Positions 23,971-34,600 of a stretch of 64,000 nt of DNA are shown piece by piece. Each line of letters begins with the position of its first letter. Position 1 is the stretch's first letter. The position numbers and the translations under genes are program-made. The stretch is from Hyphomicrobiales bacterium (GTDB lineage: Bacteria > Pseudomonadota > Alphaproteobacteria > Rhizobiales > Beijerinckiaceae): the NCBI GenBank assembly GCA_900466745.1, contig UBNE01000008.1:23102-87101 (forward strand), in the 5' to 3' direction. Under the pieces are notes generated by a model, which did no database searches, was not told the DNA's origin, and saw only the letters and a list, made by a program, of their open reading frames with translations.

Positions 23971-26900
23971 ATGAGCCTGCTTTCCCGCCTCCTGCTCGCG
24001 CTCTGCCTGACCTTCGCGGCGGCGCCGGCCTTCGCTCAGAAGGCCTATGTCCGCAACGATCTCGCTGCCGACGGGCTGAGGCTGGAGGAGCGGCTGAAGC
24101 GCGAGGTCACGGCTGGCAACCGTTCGGTCGTCGACCTCGTCCGCGCCGGCGACATCGTGCTCGGACGCGGCGATGCCCGCGGCGCCCTGCCGCTGGCCAA
24201 TGCCGCCGTCGTCGCGGATTCGAGCAATGCCGCCGCCTGGCGCCTGATGGCGCGCGCCGCCATCGGCATCGAGCCGCGCGACTATCGCGAGCGTTGGGAA
24301 CTGCGCGAGCGTGCCATCACAGCCGCCTATCTCGCCTACCAGCGCGCCGCCAACCGCACGGAGGAAGCCGCCTCCCTGGGCGTGCTCGCCCAGACCTTCG
24401 AGAAATACGAGCTCTGGCGCCCTGCGCTGACGACCTATCGCCTCAGCCTCGATCTCGCCGCCAACGCCTCGCTGCAGAAAAGCTATGAGGAGCTGCGCGA
24501 GAAGCGCGGCTTCCGCCTGCTGGCGAACCAGGTCGATTCCGACGCGGCGAGCCCGCGCGCCTGCTTCGAATTCTCCGAGCCGCTCGCCCGCGGCAATCTC
24601 GATTTCGCCCCTTACGTCGCGATCTCGGGCGGGTCAGGCGATTTCGCCGTCAGCGGCGAGGAGCGCCAGATCTGCGTCGACGGCCTGCGCCATGGCGAGC
24701 GCTACGCCATCGTCATCCGCCAGGGCGTGCCCTCCGCCATCCCCGACGAGACGCTGCAGAAATCCGCCGATTACGAAATCTATGTCCGCGACCGCACGCC
24801 CTCCGTGCGCTTCACCGGCAAGAACTATGTCCTGCCGCGCACCGGCCAGCAGGGCATTCCGGTCGTCTCGGTCAACACCGGCAAGCTCGATCTCGAGGTG
24901 ATGCGGATCGGCGACCGCAACCTGATCAACTCGGTCCAGTCCGAGGACTTCCTGAGCCAGCTCGGCTCCTGGTCGGCCCGGCAGATCGCCTCCGACAAGG
25001 GCCAGCGCGTCTGGACCGGAACGATGGAGGTGAAGCCCGAGCTCAACAAGGACGTCGTCACCGCCTTCCCGGTGGTCGAGGCCGTCGGTTCCCTGAAGCC
25101 CGGTGTCTATGTGATGTTCGCCAAGCCTTCGGGCGGCCCCGCCCCGGCGCCGAACGACGACGCCAGCGATTCCTATGACGACGGCACCACCCGCGCGACG
25201 CAATGGTTCGTCGTCTCCGATCTTGGCCTGACCTCCTTCTCGGGGCCGGACGGCGTGCATGTGCTCGCCCGCTCGCTCGCCGACGCCAAGCCGATCCCGA
25301 ATGCCGAGCTGCGCCTGATCGCCCGCAACAACGAGGTGCTCGGCACGGCGAAGACCGACGCCAACGGCTATGCCCGCTTCGACGCCGGCCTCGCCAAGGG
25401 CGAAGGCGGCAATTCGCCGGGCCTCGTCACTGCGGCGCTGGGGGAGGATTACGGCTTCCTCGACCTGAAGCAGACGGCCTTCGACCTCTCCGACCGTGGG
25501 GTGAAGGGTCGCGTCGCCCCCGCAGGGCTCGACGCCTATCTCTACACCGAGCGCGGCGTCTACCGCTCGGGCGAGACGGTCTATCTCACGAGCCTGCTGC
25601 GCGACGCCAAGGGCGCCGCCGTCACCGGCCTCCCCCTGACCATCGTGGTCAAGCGCCCCGACGGCGTCGAATATCGCCGTCGTCAGGTCGAGGATCAGGG
25701 CGCGGGCGGGCGCGCCCATTCGATCCCGCTGATCTCCGGCGCCGCCACCGGCACCTGGCGCGTGCTCGCCTATGCCGACCCGAAGGGGCAGGCCATCGGC
25801 GAGACCTCCTTCCTTGTCGAGGACTACGTCCCCGAACGTCTCGAACTCACCCTGACGCCCAAGGCGCCGGTGCTGCAGGCCGGCGAGCCGGCCGAGCTCG
25901 ACGTCAACGCCCGCTATCTCTACGGCGCGCCGGGCTCCGCCCTCGACGTCACCGGCTCGATGACGCTGCGGGCCGCGAGCGCCAGCGCCATCCCCGGCTT
26001 CAAGGATTATCAGGTCGGTCTCACCGACGAATCCTTCGATCCCGTCCAGACCGAGTTCGAGGAGAGCGCCACCACCGACGCCGCCGGCAAGGCGACGATC
26101 TCGAATCCCGTCCAGCAGGCCGAGACCAACCGGCCGCTCGAAGTCGAGATGACCGTGCGCGTCGGCGAGCCGGGCGGGCGCGCCATCGCCCGTTCCGTCA
26201 CCGTGCCGATCGTGCCCAAGGGCGCCGCCATCGGCGTGAAACAGACCTTCAAGGACGGCGAGCTCGGCAACAACCAGACCGCGACCTTCGACGTCATCAT
26301 GGCGACCGGCGACGGCAAGCGCATCGCGCGGCCGCACGTCAAATGGGTGCTGTCGAAGGTGCGGCGCAACTATCAGTGGTTCTTCAAGGACGGCCGCTGG
26401 AACTATGAGGGTGTCACCACCACGCGGCGCGTCTCGGACGGAGAGGTCGCGGTCTCCGCGACCGAGCCGGCGAAGATCGCCGCCCCCGTCGACTGGGGCA
26501 ATTACCGCCTCGACGTGACCTCCGACGGCGCCGAGGAAGCCGCTACCGCCGTCTCCTTCAGCGTCGGCTACGAGAGCGACAAGACGGCGGATACGCCCGA
26601 TGTGCTCGACGTCGCGCTCGACAAGGCCTCCTACGCCAATGGCGAGACCATGCAGGTCCGCCTGTCGCCGCGCTTCTCCGGCAAGGCGACGCTCGCGGTG
26701 ATCAGCGACAAGCTCGCCGATATCCGCACGATCGACATCGCCGAGGGCGGCACCACCGCCTCGATTCCGGTGAAGTCGGAATGGGGCGCGAGCGCCTATC
26801 TCGTCGTGCTCGCGCACCGGCCGATGGACACCGCCGCCAAGCGCCTGCCCGGCCGCGCGATCGGTCTGGCATGGTTCCAGATCGGTAAGGACGAGCGCAC

Positions 26901-29229
26901 GCTCACCGTCGATCTCGGCGCGCCAAAACTGGTGCGGCCGCAATCGACGCTGTCGCTGCCGGTGAAGCTCAGCGGTCTCAAGGCCGGGGAGGACGCCTTC
27001 GTCACGGTCGCCGCCGTCGATGTCGGCATCCTCAACCTCACCCGCTACGAAAGCCCGGACCCGAGCCAGTTCTTCTTCGGCCAGCGCCAGCTCGGCCACG
27101 ACCTGCGCGACCTTTACGGCTACCTGATCGATGGCATGCAGGGCACCCGCGGCACCATCCGCACCGGCGGCGACGCCGCGCCCCAGCTCGATGGCGAGAA
27201 GCCGACGCAGGAGCCGCTCGCCCGCTATTCCGGCGTGGTCAAGGTCGGGGCCGACGGCACGGCGAAGATCGACTTCGACCTGCCCGCCTTCAACGGCACG
27301 GTGCGCGTCATGGGCGTCGCCTGGTCGGCCGGGCGCACCGGCCAGGCCAGCGCCGACGTGATCGTGCGCGACCAGATCGTGGCGCAGGCGACGCTGCCGC
27401 GCTTCCTCGCCATCGGCGACCAGTCGCGCTTCCACCTCCAGATCGACAATGTCGAGGGGCCGGCCGGCGCCTATACCGTCGATCTCGACGTCAAGGGCCC
27501 GGTCCTCGTCGCCGCCGACGCGACCCACCGCACCGTGCAGCTCGCGGCCGGCGCCAAGACGCAGATGACGATCCCCGTCACCGCCGCCGGCCTCGGCCGC
27601 GCCGAGTTCGATGTGCGCGTCTCCGGGCCGAACGGCATCGGCACGGTGCAGAACCTCGCGGTCAAGGTGCAGCCCTCGGCCGCGACGCTGGCCCGCCGCA
27701 TCGTCCGGGCGATCCCCGGCAATGGCGGCGCGATCACCGTCTCCTCCGACCTCATGGCCGATCTCGTGCCGGGCTCGGGGCAGGTCTCGGTTTCGGTCTC
27801 GCCCTTCGGCTCGCTCGACGTGCCGGCCCTGCTCAAGGCGCTCGACCGCTACCCCTATGGCTGCACCGAGCAGACCGTCTCGCGCGCCCTGCCGCTGCTG
27901 GCGGTCAACCAGCTCGCCTCGATGGAGAACCTCGCCCTCGACGACAATGCCGACGAGCGCGTGCAGAAGGCGATCGAGCGCGTGCTCGCCCGCCAGGGCG
28001 GCAACGGCTCCTTCGGCCTGTGGAGCGTCGGCGGCGACGATCTCTGGCTCGACGCCTTCGTCGCAGACTTCCTGACGCGGGCCCGCGAGCGCCAGTTCGA
28101 CGTGCCGCAGACCGCCTTCAACATGGCGCTGGACCGGCTGCGCAACCAGGTCGTCAACACCGGCGACATCAACAGGGAGGAGGCCGCCGGCATCGCCTAT
28201 GCGCTCTATGTGCTCGCCCGCAACGGCCGGCCGGTGATGGGCGATCTGCGCTATCTCGCCGACAACAAGCTCGGCGATTTCGGCACCCCGCTCGCCCGCG
28301 CCCAGATCGGCGCCGCGCTCTCGGCGCTCGGCGACAGGGCGCGGGGCCGGGCCGCCTTCGGCAGCGCGCTCGGCCTGTTGCAGCAGGCGAGCGATGACGG
28401 GCTCTCGCGCCCCGATTACGGCTCGCGCCTGCGCGACGGCGCCGGCGTGCTCGCCCTGATCGCGGAATCGAACGGCGAGCGCGCCGATATCGGCCGCGCC
28501 GTCTCGATCCTCGACGCCACCCGCAACAGCGCCCGCTACAGCTACACCTCGACGCAGGAGCAGATGTGGATGGTGCTGGCGGCGCAGGCCATGTCCAAGG
28601 AAGCCGAGGGCATGTCGCTGACGGTCGACGGCACGGCCCGCAAGGGCGCCTTCTACCGCACGGTCACGGCCGAGGCGCTGGAGGGCAAGCCGCTGACCAT
28701 CGCCAATCCCGGCGCGGCCAATGCGCAGGCGGTGATCACCGTCGCCGGCATCCCGACCACGCCGGAGCCGGCGCTGAACCAGGGTTTTGGCCTGGAGCGC
28801 GTCATCTACACGATGAAGGGCGAGCGGGCCGATCCGGCGCGCCTGCGCCAGAACGAGCGCTATGTCGTGACCCTCACCGTGACGGAGGGCGCGCCGCGCT
28901 TCGGCCGGCTGCTGCTGGTTGATCCGGTGCCGGCGGGGCTAGAGATCGAGAACGCCAACCTGACCGAGGGCGCCTCGACCGCCGGCCTCGACTGGCTGAA
29001 GCAGGAGGTCTCGCCGGTCCATACCGAGGCGCGCGACGATCGCTTCGTCGCGGCCTTCGAGCGCGCGGGCGCGAAGAGCGACAAGCTCTCCTACACCGTC
29101 GCTTATATCGCGCGGGCCGTCTCGCCCGGCCGCTATGTCGCGCCGGCCGCCGTGATCGAGGACATGTATCGGCCGGATCGCTTCGGCAGGACGGGCTTCG
29201 GCGCGGTGGAGATCAACGCGGCGCGGTAA
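23971..29229 (+). CDS. Bacterial alpha-2-macroglobulin (YfhM-like protease inhibitor)
   Basis: This 1752-residue secreted protease-trapping protein is thought to protect the cell envelope. A signal peptide covers residues 1-23 (LLLALCLTFAAAPAFAQ) without the lipobox Cys of Escherichia coli YfhM. Macroglobulin-like domains fill the first 1000 residues. A bait-like region and the A2M domain surround ARYSGVVKVGADGTAKIDF and RDQIVAQATLPRFLAIGDQS (about residues 1085-1160). The thioester motif CTEQ begins at Cys1298 in YPYGCTEQTVSRA, so covalent trapping looks intact. It is followed four bases later by pbpC, the classic partner that repairs peptidoglycan after attack. The gene starts at ATG 23971 (GAGGATCGACG upstream). 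Confidence 0.95.
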   Translation: MSLLSRLLLALCLTFAAAPAFAQKAYVRNDLAADGLRLEERLKREVTAGNRSVVDLVRAGDIVLGRGDARGALPLANAAVVADSSNAAAWRLMARAAIGIEPRDYRERWELRERAITAAYLAYQRAANRTEEAASLGVLAQTFEKYELWRPALTTYRLSLDLAANASLQKSYEELREKRGFRLLANQVDSDAASPRACFEFSEPLARGNLDFAPYVAISGGSGDFAVSGEERQICVDGLRHGERYAIVIRQGVPSAIPDETLQKSADYEIYVRDRTPSVRFTGKNYVLPRTGQQGIPVVSVNTGKLDLEVMRIGDRNLINSVQSEDFLSQLGSWSARQIASDKGQRVWTGTMEVKPELNKDVVTAFPVVEAVGSLKPGVYVMFAKPSGGPAPAPNDDASDSYDDGTTRATQWFVVSDLGLTSFSGPDGVHVLARSLADAKPIPNAELRLIARNNEVLGTAKTDANGYARFDAGLAKGEGGNSPGLVTAALGEDYGFLDLKQTAFDLSDRGVKGRVAPAGLDAYLYTERGVYRSGETVYLTSLLRDAKGAAVTGLPLTIVVKRPDGVEYRRRQVEDQGAGGRAHSIPLISGAATGTWRVLAYADPKGQAIGETSFLVEDYVPERLELTLTPKAPVLQAGEPAELDVNARYLYGAPGSALDVTGSMTLRAASASAIPGFKDYQVGLTDESFDPVQTEFEESATTDAAGKATISNPVQQAETNRPLEVEMTVRVGEPGGRAIARSVTVPIVPKGAAIGVKQTFKDGELGNNQTATFDVIMATGDGKRIARPHVKWVLSKVRRNYQWFFKDGRWNYEGVTTTRRVSDGEVAVSATEPAKIAAPVDWGNYRLDVTSDGAEEAATAVSFSVGYESDKTADTPDVLDVALDKASYANGETMQVRLSPRFSGKATLAVISDKLADIRTIDIAEGGTTASIPVKSEWGASAYLVVLAHRPMDTAAKRLPGRAIGLAWFQIGKDERTLTVDLGAPKLVRPQSTLSLPVKLSGLKAGEDAFVTVAAVDVGILNLTRYESPDPSQFFFGQRQLGHDLRDLYGYLIDGMQGTRGTIRTGGDAAPQLDGEKPTQEPLARYSGVVKVGADGTAKIDFDLPAFNGTVRVMGVAWSAGRTGQASADVIVRDQIVAQATLPRFLAIGDQSRFHLQIDNVEGPAGAYTVDLDVKGPVLVAADATHRTVQLAAGAKTQMTIPVTAAGLGRAEFDVRVSGPNGIGTVQNLAVKVQPSAATLARRIVRAIPGNGGAITVSSDLMADLVPGSGQVSVSVSPFGSLDVPALLKALDRYPYGCTEQTVSRALPLLAVNQLASMENLALDDNADERVQKAIERVLARQGGNGSFGLWSVGGDDLWLDAFVADFLTRARERQFDVPQTAFNMALDRLRNQVVNTGDINREEAAGIAYALYVLARNGRPVMGDLRYLADNKLGDFGTPLARAQIGAALSALGDRARGRAAFGSALGLLQQASDDGLSRPDYGSRLRDGAGVLALIAESNGERADIGRAVSILDATRNSARYSYTSTQEQMWMVLAAQAMSKEAEGMSLTVDGTARKGAFYRTVTAEALEGKPLTIANPGAANAQAVITVAGIPTTPEPALNQGFGLERVIYTMKGERADPARLRQNERYVVTLTVTEGAPRFGRLLLVDPVPAGLEIENANLTEGASTAGLDWLKQEVSPVHTEARDDRFVAAFERAGAKSDKLSYTVAYIARAVSPGRYVAPAAVIEDMYRPDRFGRTGFGAVEINAAR

Positions 29230-29233
29230 GATT

Positions 29234-31552
29234 GTGAGTGCGCAGGGCGAAAAGACGGGCGCTACGGAACCCCCTCTCCCACCCATCTCGGGCTCGCCCG
29301 AGATGGGCACTTCAGAGTGTCAAAGTCGGCAACAGCCGACTTTGACTGGGGAGAGGGTTGGGGTGAGGCCCGGCGCGACGTGCGTTCGTTTCTCCGCTCG
29401 CCTGACAGCCCTCATTCGTCAGCGCTTCGCGCTGCCACCTTCTCCCCCGAGGGGAGAAGGAGAGCCGCGGCCACGTTTTCGCAAGCTGAAAATCGCCAGC
29501 GGTATCTGCGCGCTCACGCTCGCCGCAGCCACCACCGCCCTCGCCCTCTACATCCACGCCCTCCCCCCGCTCGACCTTTCGGCCGCAGCCGACCGCTCGA
29601 CCGTGGTGCTCGACCGCGAAGGCAGGCTGCTGCGCCCCTTCCTCACCGCCGATGGCCGCTGGAAGCTTCCCGTCACCAGCGACGATGTCGACCCACGCTA
29701 CCTCGCCATGCTCAAGGCCTATGAGGACAAGCGCTTCGATACGCATTCCGGCATCGACCCGCTCGGCCTGGCCCGCGCCGCCGCCCAGATGCTGCGGCAT
29801 GGCCGCGTCGTCTCGGGCGGCTCGACATTGACCATGCAGGTCGCCCGCCTGCTCGAGCCGCAGGACAATCGCACGCTCGCCGCCAAGCTCCGGCAGGCCG
29901 TGCGCGCCGTCGAGCTGGAACATCGCTTCGGCAAGAAGGAGATCCTCGACCTCTATCTCAACCTCGCCCCCTTCGGCGGCAATCTCGAAGGCGTGCGCGC
30001 CGCGAGCTTCGCCTATTTCGGCAAGGAGCCGAAGCGGCTCTCCACCGCCGAGGCGGCGCTGCTCGTCGCCCTGCCGCAATCGCCCGAGACGCGCCGGCCC
30101 GACCGCTTCGCGGAAGCCGTGCGAAAAGCCCGCGCCCGCGTGCTCGCTCGCGTCGAGCGCGCCGGGATCGCCACGGCCGGCGAGGTCATGGCGGCAGGCG
30201 AGGAGGAGATTCCGACCGCGCGCCGCCCCTTCCCGAACCTCAGCCCGCATGTCGCGGAACAGATCGTGGCGGAAGCGCCGGCGCAGCGCGTCCATCGCCT
30301 CAGCCTCGATGCGCGCCTGCAAAAGAGCCTGGAGTCCCTCGCCCGCGAGCGCAGCATGGGGCTCAGCCCCCAGGTCTCCATCGCGATCCTCGCCGTCGAC
30401 AACGACACCGGCGCGGTCCGCGCCTCGGTCGGCGGCGTCGACTACTTCGCCGCCGAGCGCGCCGGCTCGCTCGATCTGACCCGCGCTCTGCGCTCGCCCG
30501 GCTCGGCGCTAAAACCCTTCATCTACGCGCTCGCCTTCGACAACGGCATCGCCCATCCCGAGACGATGCTGGAGGACCGGCCGGCGCGCTACGGCGCCTA
30601 TGTGCCGGAAAATTTCGACATGACCTTCCAGGGCATGGTCAGTGCCCGCAAGGCCTTGCAGCTCTCGCTCAACGTGCCGGCGGTGGAGCTGCTGTCGGCG
30701 CTCGGGCCGCAGCGCTTCCTGTCGCGGCTGCGCGATGCCGGCATCAGCATCGCCATGCCGAAGGAAGGCGGCGCGCCCGGCCTCGCGGTCGGGCTCGGCG
30801 GCCTCGGCATCACGCTTCAGGACCTGACCCGCGCCTATGTCGGGCTGGCACGCGGCGGGCAGATGCTGCCGCTACGCTTTCGGGAGGAGCCACCGGCCGC
30901 CAACGCACCGCCGATCCGTCTCGTCGAGCCGGTCGCGGCCTGGTATGTCGCCGACACGCTGCTCGGCGCGCCGCCGCCGCTCAACGCCGTGCCGGGACGG
31001 ATCGCCTACAAGACCGGCACCTCCTATGGCTACCGCGATGCCTGGGCGGTCGGCTTCGACCGCAAGCACACCATCGGCGTCTGGGTCGGCCGGGCCGATA
31101 ACGGCGCGGTGCCGGGCCTCGTGGGCCGCGTAGTGGCGGCACCGATCCTGTTCGACGCCTTCGCCCGCCTCGGCATCGATCCGCGCCCCTTCCCGCAGCC
31201 GCCGGACGCCATCGTCGCGAGCACGAACCACCTGCCGCCGCCATTGCGGCATCTGCGGCAGGACGTGCCCAAGACGGTTGCGGCGATCGCGACCCCCGCG
31301 CTCAAGCTCGCCTTCCCGCCCGACGGCGCCCGCATCGACCTCGCGGCCGACAGCCTCGACGGCCGGGGCCAGCTCAACCTCAAGGCCGCGGGCGGCTCGC
31401 CGCCCTTCACCTGGCTGGTCGACGGCGCCCCGGTGACCGGCCCGCTGCGCCGGCGCGAGGCCGCCTGGCAGCCGCCGGGCAAGGGCTTCATGCGGATTTC
31501 CGTGGTCGATGGGACGGGAGCGAGCGAGAGCGTTTCTGTCCGGCTGCAGTAG
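29234..31552 (+). CDS. pbpC: Penicillin-binding protein 1C (bifunctional transglycosylase/transpeptidase)
   Basis: PbpC builds peptidoglycan in the periplasm, anchored by one N-terminal membrane segment (ASGICALTLAAATTALALYI, about residues 88-107). The transglycosylase domain has EDKRFDTHSGIDPLGLARAA and GGSTLTMQVARLLEP. The transpeptidase carries SALK (active Ser, in RSPGSALKPFIYALAFD), SLNVPAVE (SxN) and YKTGTSYGYRDAWAVGF (KTG). A C-terminal PBP1C domain follows (residues about 690-770). It is paired with the alpha-2-macroglobulin gene just upstream. The GTG 29234 start is uncertain: residues 1-76 are encoded by repeat elements, and in-frame ATG, TTG and GTG codons further on are possible starts. 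Confidence 0.93.
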   Translation: MSAQGEKTGATEPPLPPISGSPEMGTSECQSRQQPTLTGERVGVRPGATCVRFSARLTALIRQRFALPPSPPRGEGEPRPRFRKLKIASGICALTLAAATTALALYIHALPPLDLSAAADRSTVVLDREGRLLRPFLTADGRWKLPVTSDDVDPRYLAMLKAYEDKRFDTHSGIDPLGLARAAAQMLRHGRVVSGGSTLTMQVARLLEPQDNRTLAAKLRQAVRAVELEHRFGKKEILDLYLNLAPFGGNLEGVRAASFAYFGKEPKRLSTAEAALLVALPQSPETRRPDRFAEAVRKARARVLARVERAGIATAGEVMAAGEEEIPTARRPFPNLSPHVAEQIVAEAPAQRVHRLSLDARLQKSLESLARERSMGLSPQVSIAILAVDNDTGAVRASVGGVDYFAAERAGSLDLTRALRSPGSALKPFIYALAFDNGIAHPETMLEDRPARYGAYVPENFDMTFQGMVSARKALQLSLNVPAVELLSALGPQRFLSRLRDAGISIAMPKEGGAPGLAVGLGGLGITLQDLTRAYVGLARGGQMLPLRFREEPPAANAPPIRLVEPVAAWYVADTLLGAPPPLNAVPGRIAYKTGTSYGYRDAWAVGFDRKHTIGVWVGRADNGAVPGLVGRVVAAPILFDAFARLGIDPRPFPQPPDAIVASTNHLPPPLRHLRQDVPKTVAAIATPALKLAFPPDGARIDLAADSLDGRGQLNLKAAGGSPPFTWLVDGAPVTGPLRRREAAWQPPGKGFMRISVVDGTGASESVSVRLQ
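29271..29460. repeat. Palindromic repeats forming the 5' coding region of pbpC
   Basis: Outer arms CCCTCTCCC (29272-29280) and GGGAGAGGG (29349-29357) enclose two perfect hairpins: CCCATCTCGGG/CCCGAGATGGG and AAAGTCGG/CCGACTTT. A second element follows: CCTTCTCCCC facing GGGGAGAAGG at about 29438-29460. Both are read in the pbpC frame. Confidence 0.7.
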
Positions 31553-31567
31553 CAGCGCGCTCGCAGC

Positions 31568-31672
31568 GTCATCCCGCACGCGGTGCTGCTGAGCAGATGC
31601 GGGACCGTACTCGCATAGGGCGCCCTCTCGGCACGCGGTCCCGTGTTTGCGCAGCAGCGCGCACGGGATGAC
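31568..31672. repeat. Palindromic repeat (GTCATCCCG family) between pbpC and RND genes
   Basis: Arms GTCATCCCG (31568-31576) and CGGGATGAC (31664-31672) enclose further complementary stretches (GCTGCT/AGCAGC and GCGGGACCG/CGGTCCCGT). It fills the gap between convergent pbpC and the RND gene and may end both transcripts. Confidence 0.65.
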
Positions 31673-31682
31673 GGCGGGTATC

Positions 31683-34600
31683 CTACTCCGCCGGCTGCGG
31701 ATGGGCGCCGTGCGCCTCCTCATGCCCGCCATGGCGCGAGGCATGGACCTTGCGCGCCAGATAGCTGTAGGCGACCGGCACCACATAGAGCGTCAGCAGC
31801 GTGCCGAAGGTCATGCCGCCGACGATGACCCAGCCGATCTGCGAGCGGCTTTCCGCTCCCGCGCCATGGGCGATGGCGAGCGGCACGGCGCCGAGCACCA
31901 TCGCGCCGGTGGTCATCAGGATCGGGCGCAGGCGCAGCTCCGCGGCTTCGACCAGGGCATCGATCGTCTCCTTGCCCTCCTCGCGGAGCTGGTTGGTGAA
32001 CTCCAGGATCAGGATGCCGTGCTTGGTGATGAGGCCGACCAGCGTGATCAGGCCGATCTGGCTATAGACGTTCATCGTGCCGCCGGAGAGGTAGAGCGCC
32101 GCCAACGCGCCGGTCAGCGAGAGCGGCACCGAGACCATGATGACGACCGGATCGACGAAGCTCTCGAACTGCGCCGCCAGCACCAGATAGATGAAGCCGA
32201 GCGCCAGCAGGAAGACGATGAAGATGCTCGCGCCCGACTGCTTGAACTCGCGGCTCTGGCCGGAATAGTCGACCTGCACCGAGGAGGGCAGCACGCGGGC
32301 CGCGCCGTCCTCCAGCACCTTGAGCGCGTCGCCGAGCGAATAGCCCGGCGCCGGGATCGCGGTGATCGTCGCCGAGCGGAGCTGGTTGAAGCGCACCAGC
32401 TCCTTCGGCGCGACATTCTCCTCGATCTTGACCAGGCTGGAGAGCTGCACCACCGTCCCGCCCCGGCCCATCAGATAGATCGACTGCAGCGCCTGCGGCG
32501 TGTTGCGCTCCGTGCCCTCGACCTGCAGCACGACGTCGTATTGCTTGCTGTTCATGTTGAAGCGCGTCACCTGCCGGCCGCCGAGCAGCGTCTCCATGGT
32601 GCGCCCGACGATGTCGACGCCGACGCCGAGATCGGCGGCGCGCTGCCGGTCGATCGAAACCTTGATCTGCGGCTTGTCGAGGATGAGGTTGGTCTCGACA
32701 TTGGTCAGGGCCGGCGAGCCGGCGACCTCGGCCATCAGCCGGTCGACATAGCCCCTGATCTGCGTATAGGGCTCCGACGAGCGCAGCACGAACTCGACCG
32801 GCTTGCTGTTGGCGTTGCCCTGGCCGAGCGAGGGCGGATTGGTCGCAAACATGCGGATGCCGGGAATCTGCGACAGCCCCTTGTTGATCTCGGCGACGAT
32901 GTCCTGCTGCTTGCGCTCGCGCTGCTCCCAGGGCTTGAGCCGGGCGAAGCCGATGGCCCGCGTCACGTCGGGGAAGCCGACGATGACGAGATAGGTTTCG
33001 ACCTCCTGGATGTTCTTGAAGTAGTTTTCGACCTGCCGGGCGTAGTCGGCGGTGAAGGACAAGGTCGCGCCTTCCGGCGCCACGCCGACGGCGGTGATGG
33101 TGCCGCGATCCTCGACCGGCGCCAGTTCCGAGCGCAGATGCGTGAAGAAGAAATAACCGGCCCCGGCGACGCCGACCGCCAGCAGGACGACGAGCGGGCG
33201 GACGCTGAGCGCACCGCGCAGCGAGGCCTTGTAGCCGCGCGACAGCGCCTCGAAGCCGCGCTCCAGCAGGTTGAACAGCCAGCTATGCTTGTCGTGATGG
33301 CGCAGCAGCTTGGCGCACATCATCGGCGTCAGCGTCAGCGCGACGAAGCCGGAGACCAGCACCGCGCCCGCCAGCGTCAGCGCGAACTCGATGAAGAGCT
33401 TGCCGGTGCGCCCGGTCGAGAAGGCCATCGGCGCATAGACCGCCACCAGCGTCAGCGTCATCGCCACCACGGCGAAGGCGATCTCGTTGATGCCGCGGAT
33501 CGCCGCGGCGGTCGGCTTCATGCCGTCCTCGATATGGCGGTGGACGTTCTCCAGCACCACGATGGCATCGTCGACGACGAGGCCGATGGCGAGCACCATC
33601 GAAAGCAGCGTCAGCGTGTTCACGGTGAAGCCGAGCGCATACATCAGCGCGAAGGAGCCGATCAGCGAGACGGGGATCGTCACCAGCGGGATCAGCGTCG
33701 CCCGGATCGAGCGCAGGAAGACGAAGATGATCAGCACCACCAGCACGATCGCCTCGAGGATCGTCTGGAAGACCGCCTTGATCGAGCGGTCGATGAAGAC
33801 CGAGGTGTCGTAGGATTTGGCGATCGACATGCCCTGCGGCAGGTCGTCGATGATGCCGGGCAGCGCCTCCTCGATGCCGGCCGAGACGTCGAGCGGATTG
33901 GCCGTCGCCTGCTTGACGATGCCGATCGTCACCGAGGGCGTGCCCTTGAACCAGGCGGCGTTGCGCTCCTCGCGCGCGCCGAGCTCGACCTTGGCGATGT
34001 CCTTCAGCTTGACCGGGAAGCCGTTGGCGTCCTTGACGACGATCTCGCGGAACTCCGCCGGCGCGGTCATGCCGGTCTGCGAGAGCACGGTGAATTCGCG
34101 GTCGTTGCTTTCGATGCGGCCCGACGGGATCTCGATGTTCTGGGCCCTGACCGCGGCCTCCACATCCTGCACGCTGATGTTGTAGGCCGACATGCGGGCG
34201 CGATCGAGCCAGATCCGCATGGCGTATTGGCGCTGGCCGAGAATCCGGACCTCGGCGACGCCGGTGACGTTCTGCACGCGGTCGGAGATGAAGCGGTCGG
34301 CGAAGTCGGTGAGCTCGAGCGGCCCGTGCCGCGAACTGGTCAGCGAGAGATAGAGAATCGGCTGCGCGTCGGCCTCGACCTTGGCGATGACCGGCTCGTC
34401 GATCTCGTCGGGCATGCGGCTGCGCACGCGGCTGACGCGGTCGCGCACGTCGGAGGCCGCGACGTCGGGATCGACGTCCGGCCGGAAACGGACCTGGATG
34501 AAGCTGCGCTCCTGGCGGCTCGTCGAGGAGATGATCTCGATGCCCTCGATGCCGGCGATCGAGTTCTCCAGGATCTGCGTCACCTGCGTCTCGATGATCT

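Noticed and set aside
24634..27528. Open frame of 964 codons on the minus strand
   Set aside because: Antisense to the alpha-2-macroglobulin gene and without recognisable motifs.
29271..31672. Possible insertion-sequence ends around pbpC
   Set aside because: The flanking palindromes belong to different families and no transposase is encoded between or near them.
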